From positions 1 to 26,503 of the IMG/VR virus record IMGVR_UViG_3300042507_002430: DNA of 26,503 nucleotides. The stretch is one strand, 5' to 3'. Below the pieces are notes generated by a model. The model had not been told where the DNA came from. It saw nothing but the letters and a program-made list of their open reading frames with translations, and ran no database searches. Of the stretch, positions 9,452-14,948 are shown piece by piece. The stretch's first letter is position 1, and each line of letters starts with the position of its first letter. The translations under genes were made by a program, and so were the position numbers. Origin of the DNA: a virus.

Positions 9452-10224
9452 TAAATCTTAATGCAGTAGAGCATTGCAATGTTTGCGGGGCGAGTTTCAC
9501 TTCCGCCTCCAACAGATGGGTTTCCTGTCGTGAAGCCGTGAGCATGATCTGCCGATACGCCACCTGTTAGTTGGGTAGTCGTATTCTGCCAAATGCCATT
9601 AACACCACCACCTGAGAAAATACTTACATTATTAAGTAGTGTATTGTATCTAGTATAAGCATGAGTGTGGTCTGCTGAGGCACCGGCAGTAGTTCCTGAG
9701 TGTGTATGGTTAAGTAATGATGCGGCTTGTTTTGCCCCAAATGTTCCAGATGCCGTGCCATCGCTATTCGTTCCGCTTCCGCGAACGAAGTAACCACGCA
9801 GATCTGGCAACGCAAATGTCGTACTACCATCACCTGCTCCATATGTGGTTCCAATTGCAGCAAAAAGAGCAGCATAAAGAGTTCTGCTTACCGCTGACCC
9901 ATTAGCAGCCAACCAGCCACTCGGTGCCGAGTTCATAGCGAATGCCATAATACCACCAGATGGTACAAAGATTACCGCTGCGTTTAATTTATCTGAGGTT
10001 ACTGCGCCATTAAGTATTTTTGATGTAACAACCGAGTCAGTTGCCAATTCATTAGAGGTGATTCCACCAGCATTTACGGCAAGTTTACCGGGGGACACAA
10101 CCTGCAAGGTGGTTCCTTGGATTGCGTCACCAGTAAATGTAGTCTGGTCAATAATGTTATTCAGCTTAGAACTGGTAATTGTGTCAGTTGCTTGAAAGGT
10201 ATAGGTTGTATCTAGGACTCCCAT
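9451..10224 (-). CDS. Tail collar-domain fibre protein
   Basis: A 257-residue protein with a clear phage tail collar domain (PF07484 type) at about residues 88-148: PSGGIMAFAMNSAPSGW, then TYGAGDGSTTFALPDLRG. This module occurs in short tail fibres and receptor-binding proteins. Residues 1-85 are Thr/Ser/Asn-rich with repeated SNEL/SDKL-like elements, as in trimeric beta-helical fibre stems. The end has His-rich loops (NHTHSG, DHTHAY, DHAHGF), which in T4 gp12-like fibres can bind metal; here that is only suggestive. It lies directly after the tail protein gene and overlaps the next gene by one base. Confidence 0.88.
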   Translation of the reverse strand: MGVLDTTYTFQATDTITSSKLNNIIDQTTFTGDAIQGTTLQVVSPGKLAVNAGGITSNELATDSVVTSKILNGAVTSDKLNAAVIFVPSGGIMAFAMNSAPSGWLAANGSAVSRTLYAALFAAIGTTYGAGDGSTTFALPDLRGYFVRGSGTNSDGTASGTFGAKQAASLLNHTHSGTTAGASADHTHAYTRYNTLLNNVSIFSGGGVNGIWQNTTTQLTGGVSADHAHGFTTGNPSVGGGSETRPANIAMLYCIKI

Positions 10225-10225
10225 A

Positions 10226-12688
10226 TTATTTTTGTGATAGAATTTGTCTATTAGTGATGGAACCCGCCACTTGAATAGAGTGGATCTTAGGCGAACCGAT
10301 AGTCCTTGTCAATGTGATAGTCCCAGTATAGCCCCGCTGACCACCAAGTCTGCATCTGATGCTTGCGGTTTCAGCCTCGTTCGGGCTGCTAGGTGATAGG
10401 ATCTGCCCACCAAGGAATGTGGTGGTAGTGCCAATACTCTCTGCAGAGTCTGGGTCTTCGGTGGCAAACGCGATGTCATACTCGCCAGTTTCCCCAGACA
10501 AGTTCTGCATTTGAACTTGTGCGTCTGTAAACCTTTTGCGTTCAAGGGTCTTGAAGTCGTACCCACGGCTAGTCACATACGAGTTAATCGTGGGAGTAAC
10601 TACGCCTGTATCTTCATTCGTAACGCTCAAGCGGTCTACGGACGAGTCGGCAGCATCAATCTGGTGCAATCCACCATTTGCGCTGACGGCATACAGGCTA
10701 TTGCGAACGCCAGCACTTGCCGTGATGAAGTTCTTGATCAAAAACCTAGAATCTCCATAGGTATCAAGCGACTCCCATCCTTTATTCAAGAAGTTGTAGA
10801 TCAGAACCGCGTTATTTCCACGGGCATCATTACCTCCAGCCACAGAGTCTAGCGGGACTGCGATGTAATAGCGGTTGTTAAAGTAAACCGCCACCGAATT
10901 ACCAGCAAGATTCTTGTTAATGCGGTCAATGTACGGCTGAATGTTCTTGGAAAGTGGTTCCTCCGTGCCTCGAAGGTTGTAATCGTTAAGGAAGGTAAGC
11001 TCGTAAATGCCCTCGTCGGCCAAGAATAACAGGTTATTAGCCTGCATAACCACGGACTTGCGAGCCAAGCACCCAACCTCGCCAGTAAGCTCCTTGACCA
11101 CGGTGTCAGACAGGCTTCCTTGGGTCTGTGCCACAAGGTGGATGCTATTGCGGTTCAAAACCACCAAGGAATCGTCGTAGAACCCGTGCATCGCCACCAC
11201 ATAGTCGGCAGTACCGCCAGTAATACGGAATTGATTTTCAATTTGGTCGAAGGTCGTGGTGTCCAGTAGGTCGGAAACCGCAATCTCGTCGGAAATCTTC
11301 CTGCTAGTGTAGACTGGTGCGCTAAAAGTTCCAGATTGGGAGTAGTAGAATGGAACAAACAACCTGCGCTGGAAGTAGGTAGCCCAAGGCGCACCGGGTT
11401 GGTGCATAAACCCACCGCCTTCTGTGAACCTACCGCCAAACTCAACCTGACCAGTGCTTCCGCTAGCCGATATGTTGGCGATTGGCGCGAGGAACTGAAT
11501 ATTTGTTGTGCTCGCTGATGTTACTTGGAATTGTTTACCAACAATTGCGGTAAACTCTGGAATGGTTGTCTCATAAATCACAACTACATCACCAGCAAAA
11601 ACTGTGGTATTTCCTGTGATGTTTAACGAAACCAAACCATTCGCTACGGAAACATTGTTACCGCTAGAGTTAAAAGTCTGTGGCTGGGTGTAAGCACCAC
11701 CGGGGGACAGGGTGAACCCATCAGTCATAATGGCGGCAGTTACCCCAAATGTTTGGGTCTGACTTGTAGTAAAGGTGTATTGAAATTGGTCTTGGGTGAG
11801 CCCAGAAGACAAAACGGTGAATGTTCCATTGGCTGGAGTGCCACCAGTTAGTCCTGCAATTACCACGGATGTGCCATTAGTAAGCCCATGTTCACGAACC
11901 TGCATTGTGACGGTGGTTCCACTCTGTGACGCAGAAAGAATCGCCCTTCCATTAGGATACCACTCAAGAGCTTGTTGCCCATCCCGCATGATCATCACCT
12001 TGTCGAAGCACTGCAACATATCGCAGTTACTCCCAACGGTGGCTCCCACAGGATACGGGATAGTCGTTGCCGTGTAGGGTGTCGTAGAAAGGTCGATCTT
12101 CTTCGCCAGAGTCTCCAGCGCAACAATGATGTATTCCTTGTTGGACTCGTTAGGGTCAGAGAACATGCAGGATGCCAACACATCGCTGGCTGCGGCATCG
12201 TTAATGTCGATCTGTGTAATCCTTGGAGTCGCCCCTAGTGCCACGGCAGTCACGCCAGTAACAGGAAAGGTCAATGTGTCCACGGTAGCCGCGGTCACAG
12301 CCTTGACCCCATTGTTATTCGTGCCAGTAAAGGTGATACCACTAACCATAAGGTTGCCAGCCACTCCAATAGCCAAACCATGTCCAGCCACGGTGATAGT
12401 TACCACATCAGCGGTATACGACACAGCAGTAATAGCCAAGTAGAATGGGCTAGGAAGGATGTGGAACGGAAGGTTCAACGGAGTGCCTCCAGTAGTCAGC
12501 ACAGGGCTAACAGAGACTACGCTCTTGCGCGGCCTCCAGAAGCCCTCCATGCGTCCATTAAGGCTTTCCCTTACCTCACCAGCCTCCAACTGGTTAAGCT
12601 GCAACCTCTGGTTCACACCAAAGAATCCTCGATCACCATCGGCGGTAATCGAGTCGTCTAGGCCACCAGTGGATCGAAACTGCGACAT
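10226..12688 (-). CDS. Podovirus-like tail nozzle/tail tube protein
   Basis: An 820-residue structural protein. The N-terminal about 60 residues (MSQFRSTGGL, NQRLQLNQLEAGEVRESLNGRM, WRPRKS) and the C-terminal half are typical of the large beta-propeller-like tail proteins of podoviruses (T7 gp12 or P22 gp10 role). Motifs include LLFLADEGIYEL and VAVYFNNRYYIAVP. Three beta-rich insertions at about 88-152, 252-318 and 350-418 share a VTITV..HGL.NG..V.ISG pattern resembling the FCCH-like module seen in phage tail proteins. It would form the distal tail and the DNA exit channel. The ATG overlaps the stop of the preceding gene by one base. Confidence 0.72.
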   Translation of the reverse strand: MSQFRSTGGLDDSITADGDRGFFGVNQRLQLNQLEAGEVRESLNGRMEGFWRPRKSVVSVSPVLTTGGTPLNLPFHILPSPFYLAITAVSYTADVVTITVAGHGLAIGVAGNLMVSGITFTGTNNNGVKAVTAATVDTLTFPVTGVTAVALGATPRITQIDINDAAASDVLASCMFSDPNESNKEYIIVALETLAKKIDLSTTPYTATTIPYPVGATVGSNCDMLQCFDKVMIMRDGQQALEWYPNGRAILSASQSGTTVTMQVREHGLTNGTSVVIAGLTGGTPANGTFTVLSSGLTQDQFQYTFTTSQTQTFGVTAAIMTDGFTLSPGGAYTQPQTFNSSGNNVSVANGLVSLNITGNTTVFAGDVVVIYETTIPEFTAIVGKQFQVTSASTTNIQFLAPIANISASGSTGQVEFGGRFTEGGGFMHQPGAPWATYFQRRLFVPFYYSQSGTFSAPVYTSRKISDEIAVSDLLDTTTFDQIENQFRITGGTADYVVAMHGFYDDSLVVLNRNSIHLVAQTQGSLSDTVVKELTGEVGCLARKSVVMQANNLLFLADEGIYELTFLNDYNLRGTEEPLSKNIQPYIDRINKNLAGNSVAVYFNNRYYIAVPLDSVAGGNDARGNNAVLIYNFLNKGWESLDTYGDSRFLIKNFITASAGVRNSLYAVSANGGLHQIDAADSSVDRLSVTNEDTGVVTPTINSYVTSRGYDFKTLERKRFTDAQVQMQNLSGETGEYDIAFATEDPDSAESIGTTTTFLGGQILSPSSPNEAETASIRCRLGGQRGYTGTITLTRTIGSPKIHSIQVAGSITNRQILSQK

Positions 12689-13020
12689 TATGCCCGATAG
12701 GCAATGACAGTCCCAGAAGTGATGGTGAAACCAGTGAAGTTGCCACCAAGCCCACTACCAGCATTGTGAGTGATGGTGATTAGCTTGGTGCTGGCATTCG
12801 TGATATTAGGACTAGCAATCGCACTGAACACAGTATCGGTCACGCACTGAATCCAGCGGAAGTCACCAGTCACAGCACCATCTGCGGAATTGTAAGCTTG
12901 GCCACCTTGCTGGCCTTGTAATTGATAGGAGTCGCCTCTCATATCCTCCAAGTGCAGGGGGAATCGCAATGCGTCAAGGGGGAACTTGTGGGTGTCATTC
13001 ACCCCCCATTCACCCCACAT
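12688..13020 (-). CDS. Small virion structural protein
   Basis: First gene of the virion block, about 110 residues if started at the ATG at 13020. That start is preceded by ATATCACA, the ACA-ATG context used by many starts in this phage. An alternative is the ATG at 12942 (84 residues, MRGDSYQLQG), which has GGAGG only 2 bases away. A longer open frame to 13131 overlaps the plus-strand hairpin and has a Phe/Ile-rich low-quality N terminus, so I reject it. The C-terminal 60 residues are beta-rich with Thr/Asn/Gly, like a small head- or tail-decoration domain. The last base of its stop is shared with the tail gene start. Confidence 0.55.
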   Translation of the reverse strand: MWGEWGVNDTHKFPLDALRFPLHLEDMRGDSYQLQGQQGGQAYNSADGAVTGDFRWIQCVTDTVFSAIASPNITNASTKLITITHNAGSGLGGNFTGFTITSGTVIAYRA

Positions 13021-13059
13021 TGTGATATAGAAGATAAAGAAGATTGAGAAGAAGTAGAA

Positions 13060-13088
13060 TTGACACTCATGGAATGAGCCACTACCAT
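13060..13088 (+). promoter_or_regulatory. Candidate sigma70 promoter with palindromic spacer, upstream of tRNA
   Basis: A perfect -35 hexamer TTGACA (13060-13065), a 17-base spacer and a weaker -10 TACCAT (13083-13088). The spacer contains the palindrome CTCAT-GGA-ATGAG, a possible operator. Transcription would run right, through a hairpin, into the tRNA gene. Confidence 0.4.
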
Positions 13089-13100
13089 CTAGCCAACAAC

Positions 13101-13146
13101 ACCTCCCACGCCTCTCCGCGAAGCGCACCAAGGGAGGTTGCTTTTT
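13101..13146 (+). terminator. Terminator-like hairpin just before the tRNA
   Basis: A 7-bp stem ACCTCCC/GGGAGGT (13101-13107 with 13132-13138) encloses an inner CGC-GAA-GCG hairpin and is followed by five T (13142-13146). The tRNA 5' end is at 13148, so the element may terminate or attenuate rightward transcription, or be the remains of an upstream tRNA-operon segment. Confidence 0.55.
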
Positions 13147-13174
13147 ATCCTGTGTAGCTCAGGGGCAGAGCGGC

Positions 13175-13202
13175 TTGACTTCTTCCGCATATCAATTATA
13201 CT
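13175..13202 (+). promoter_or_regulatory. Sigma70 promoter of the HNH gene, overlapping the tRNA 5' half
   Basis: TTGACT (13175-13180), a 16-base spacer and TATACT (13197-13202), each one mismatch from consensus. The ATG at 13209 follows after 6 bases, so the transcript should begin at or next to the start codon. A 7-bp inverted repeat ATCAATT/AATTGAT brackets the -10 region (13191-13197 and 13204-13210). Confidence 0.65.
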
Positions 13203-13505
13203 AAATTGATGAAGAAAGACACAAGGACATATTCAGATCGCAGAGAACACAATAAAGCTGCAGTATCAAAACGCAGAAAAAAAATAAAACAAATGGCCAT
13301 TGAGTACAAAGGTGGGTCATGTGAAGTCTGCGGATATTGCAAGTGCTCATCAGCGTTGGAATTTCACCATATAAATCCAATGCAAAAAGACTTTTCCATA
13401 GCCTCTAATGGTCACAGCAGATCATGGGAAAAAGTAAAAAATGAGTTGGATAAGTGTTTAATGTTATGCGCTAATTGCCACAGAGAAATGCATGCCAACA
13501 ATACT
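13175..13505 (+). mobile_element. HNH homing-endonuclease insertion in tRNA-Asn
   Basis: A compact insertion of about 330 bases consisting almost only of a promoter and an HNH gene. The left border is near 13174/13175, where tRNA sequence ends and the -35 hexamer begins. The right border is near 13502-13505. An ACT triplet occurs on both sides (13178-13180 and 13503-13505). The insert is much richer in A/T than its flanks. There is no room for a group I intron core and no G at the possible 3' junctions, so this looks like a free-standing homing gene placed at a conserved tRNA site. Confidence 0.65.
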
Positions 13506-13517
13506 GTTAATCGCTAG
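13209..13517 (+). CDS. HNH homing endonuclease
   Basis: A 102-residue protein with a basic N terminus (RREHNKAAVSKRRKKIKQ) and an HNH nuclease domain. It shows CEVC (C38/C41), the FHHINP signature (H53/H54, with N56), and CANCHREMH (C87/C90, H91/H95). The four cysteines would bind a structural zinc and the His/Asn residues form the metal-dependent nick or cut site. The ATG at 13209 is preferred; a TTG one codon upstream (13206) is the alternative. There is no Shine-Dalgarno, and the promoter lies so close that the mRNA should be leaderless. The stop TAG uses tRNA bases 43-45, so coding and tRNA sequence overlap. The gene is AT-rich compared with its surroundings, consistent with acquisition. 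Confidence 0.85.
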   Translation: MKKDTRTYSDRREHNKAAVSKRRKKIKQMAIEYKGGSCEVCGYCKCSSALEFHHINPMQKDFSIASNGHSRSWEKVKNELDKCLMLCANCHREMHANNTVNR

Positions 13518-13642
13518 GTCGTTGGTTCGATCCCAACCGCAGGAGCCATAAGTCAAGCGTAAGTAAAGTACCACCCACGGGTTCGCATGCCGGGTACTAA
13601 TTGCCCTCACAGAGGCGCGGGGTGGTAGACGCAATGTGCAAG

Positions 13643-13677
13643 GGGAACGCCAGCTTGGCAAGTTCCCATGCGGGAAC
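13643..13677 (+). promoter_or_regulatory. Mutually exclusive hairpins upstream of the GIY-YIG gene
   Basis: GGGAAC (13643-13648), GTTCCC (13662-13667) and GGGAAC (13672-13677). The middle element can pair with either neighbour: with the first it closes a hairpin containing GCCA-GCT-TGGC, with the second a tight hairpin with loop ATGC. Such three-part layouts occur in attenuators and RNA switches. No protein or ligand link is visible. Confidence 0.45.
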
Positions 13678-13683
13678 ATCGGA

Positions 13684-13706
13684 GGGGTTGGAGGGGGTGG
13701 GAGGGG
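13684..13706 (+). other. G-quadruplex motif
   Basis: Four G runs (13684-13687, 13693-13697, 13699-13701, 13703-13706) with loops of 5, 1 and 1 bases satisfy the canonical G4 pattern on the plus strand. It ends 33 bases upstream of the GIY-YIG promoter. Confidence 0.6.
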
Positions 13707-13739
13707 AAATGTGCGTGAGCGGGAATAGTTATTTTACTT

Positions 13740-13767
13740 TTGACAATAGGACTCCTTTTGTTACAAT
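13740..13767 (+). promoter_or_regulatory. Sigma70 promoter of the GIY-YIG gene
   Basis: A perfect TTGACA (13740-13745), a 16-base spacer and TACAAT (13762-13767). The ATG at 13774 follows after 6 bases. The spacing is identical to the HNH promoter at 13175-13202 and again predicts a leaderless transcript. Confidence 0.75.
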
Positions 13768-13773
13768 CACCGC

Positions 13774-14430
13774 ATGTCCAACAATTGTGGAACCTACATC
13801 GTCAAATGCGGCAACACCGCTTACATCGGATCAAGCTCAAATTTCCAGCAAAGGAAGTCCGCTCACAAGCGTGACCTTGAGCGGGGGATCCACCCGAACC
13901 AAAATCTCCAGCAGGCCTTCGACGGGTCACAGGACTTCTCGTTCATCCCTCACCAGTACATCACCCCGGTAGACTGCCCAAACGAGCTACGCACCATCCT
14001 GCGCAACGCAGAGCAAGCCCTGCTGGACGAGGCTGCAAAATCCAACCTGTGGGTCATCGCAAACATCTCCCAGAACGCATTCGGCCCACACGCAAGACCA
14101 GACATGGTGGCAAGGTGGCAAGACCCAGAGTTCCGCGAGTCCATGTCAAAAATGATCAAATCCAGAGTCATTAGCGACGATACCAAGCGCAAGATGTCGC
14201 TGGCAAAGCAGGGCGCAAATAACGCCAAGGCTCGCAAGGTAATCGTCACAAACCCAGACAGGTCAGAGACCACCTTCAGCACAACCACCGAGGCCGCGCA
14301 GTTCTTTCGAATCTCGCAGCAACTCCTGCACCTCATGCTCAAGGGAAAGACCGCTTGGCCGGGCAAGGGGAAGTTCATCCGCAACAAGGAAAACGAGTGG
14401 ATGAGGGAATACGAGGCTAGGTTGGTGTAG
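13774..14430 (+). CDS. GIY-YIG homing endonuclease with NUMOD-type DNA-binding tail
   Basis: A 218-residue protein. Residues 6-90 form a GIY-YIG nuclease domain: GTYIV (GIY variant, 6-10), YIG (17-19), R27, and a conserved Glu in the NAEQALLDE helix (E80 or E86) as metal ligand. Residues about 106-150 (EFRESMSK, SDDTKRKMSLAKQG) resemble NUMOD3 repeats. The C-terminal part (TTTEAAQFFRISQQLLHLMLKGK) looks like a NUMOD1 or HTH specificity domain. This is the layout of phage homing endonucleases such as I-TevI and SegA relatives. Start: the ATG at 13774, 6 bases after a near-consensus -10, with no Shine-Dalgarno. It runs against all phage genes except the neighbouring HNH gene, and a terminator follows. 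Long open frames on the opposite strand here are shadows. Confidence 0.9.
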   Translation: MSNNCGTYIVKCGNTAYIGSSSNFQQRKSAHKRDLERGIHPNQNLQQAFDGSQDFSFIPHQYITPVDCPNELRTILRNAEQALLDEAAKSNLWVIANISQNAFGPHARPDMVARWQDPEFRESMSKMIKSRVISDDTKRKMSLAKQGANNAKARKVIVTNPDRSETTFSTTTEAAQFFRISQQLLHLMLKGKTAWPGKGKFIRNKENEWMREYEARLV

Positions 14431-14454
14431 GTTCCACTTTGGGCAATTTTTGAA

Positions 14455-14482
14455 GGGGGGGTTAATCGCTCCCCCTTTTTTT
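14455..14482 (+). terminator. Rho-independent terminator of the GIY-YIG gene
   Basis: A run of seven G (14455-14461), a short loop, five C (14471-14475) and seven T (14476-14482), 24 bases after the stop codon. It would stop rightward transcripts before they oppose the replication operon. Confidence 0.8.
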
Positions 14483-14817
14483 GCGCCCGGAAAAAACTGA
14501 CCCCCCCCCGCCCCATCCTATTGTTACAAGCGGTGACAAGGTTAGTAATGTTGACTCCTGTTCCACGGAAATCCCCAGCATCTATCGGTGTTCCACGGGA
14601 TTGGGTGCGGAATCTGGTCGTGCTGCCGTGTTGAGTAGCAGGGTCAACACTAGATATGGTGGTAGTGACCCGGCCTCGCGTGCGTGTTTGCGATTCTCTG
14701 CGAGAAACTGCGAACGATTCCCAGCACTTGTGATCAGAATAAATTCTAGTCCCAACTCCCACTTCGCACCAGAATGCCCTGTACGCTCTTTGCCCTATCA
14801 TATGGAGTCAACACCCA
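14483..14817 (+). other. Intergenic region with repeats, no convincing gene
   Basis: About 335 bases without a credible gene; the open frames present have poor composition and no start signal. It contains a nine-C run (14501-14509), two copies of TGTTCCACGG (14559-14568 and 14589-14598), and GTTGACTCC (14550-14558) with its exact inverted copy GGAGTCAAC (14804-14812). A related GTCAAC lies at 14643-14648, and a palindrome TTCTC-TGC-GAGAA at 14694-14706. It lies between two convergent terminators and could hold a regulatory RNA, protein-binding sites or the promoter for the virion genes; none is proven. Confidence 0.4.
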
Positions 14818-14854
14818 CAAGAAAACCCCAGACGCAGTGTGAGCGATTCTGGGG
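14818..14854 (-). terminator. Terminator at the end of the replication operon
   Basis: On the minus strand CCCCAGA...TCTGGGG (14848-14854 with 14826-14832) forms a 7-bp stem with an inner CGC/GCG pairing, followed by TTTTCTTG. It lies about 95 bases after the helicase stop codon and separates replication from virion genes. Confidence 0.75.
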
Positions 14855-14948
14855 CAATCTAGGGGGTATCTGGCGCGGTTTGGTGGAGGATGTTGGCTGG
14901 GTGGCTACCTACTAATGGAGAACAAATTAGTTTTTCGCCAGTAATTGG

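Larger units (their letters stand above)
13148..13548 (+). tRNA. tRNA-Asn(GUU) gene interrupted by an HNH endonuclease insertion
   Basis: Two separated pieces fold as one tRNA. The 5' piece (13148 to about 13174) has acceptor strand TCCTGTG, TA, and D arm GCTC-AGGGGCA-GAGC. The 3' piece (about 13503-13548) has anticodon loop CTGTTAA with anticodon GTT, stem strand TCGCT, variable loop AGGTC, T arm GTTGG-TTCGATC-CCAAC, acceptor strand CGCAGGA, discriminator G and encoded CCA. The acceptor strands pair over 7 positions with one G-T wobble, and a TCC...GGA acceptor is typical of tRNA-Asn. Between the pieces lies an HNH gene of about 330 bases. The 5' strand of the anticodon stem is lost or altered (GGCTTGA, where GGCGA would pair), so a functional tRNA would need RNA splicing or is not made. 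Confidence 0.85.

Noticed and set aside
13175-13505. Group I self-splicing intron in the tRNA
   Set aside because: The insert is about 330 bases, of which 309 are the HNH gene. No space remains for a ribozyme core, the bases available at the 3' junction include no terminal G, and the joined anticodon stem pairs poorly. Not fully excluded without a covariance search.
13503-13548. Phage attachment site (attP) made of a tRNA 3' half
   Set aside because: A 3' half starting in the anticodon loop is typical of attP, but the matching 5' half is also present nearby and no integrase is in the window.
13565-13597. Second tRNA-like fragment (GGGTTCG near a GTACC/GGGTAC repeat)
   Set aside because: The T-arm stem does not pair and no D or anticodon arm can be found.
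13950-14801. Long minus-strand open frame of 283 codons
   Set aside because: It lies opposite the well-supported GIY-YIG gene, has Arg/Ser/Thr-rich shadow composition and runs through the terminator.
14481-14915. Plus-strand open frame of 144 codons
   Set aside because: Begins inside the terminator of the GIY-YIG gene, Pro/Ser/Arg-rich without domains, and crosses the minus-strand terminator; more likely non-coding.
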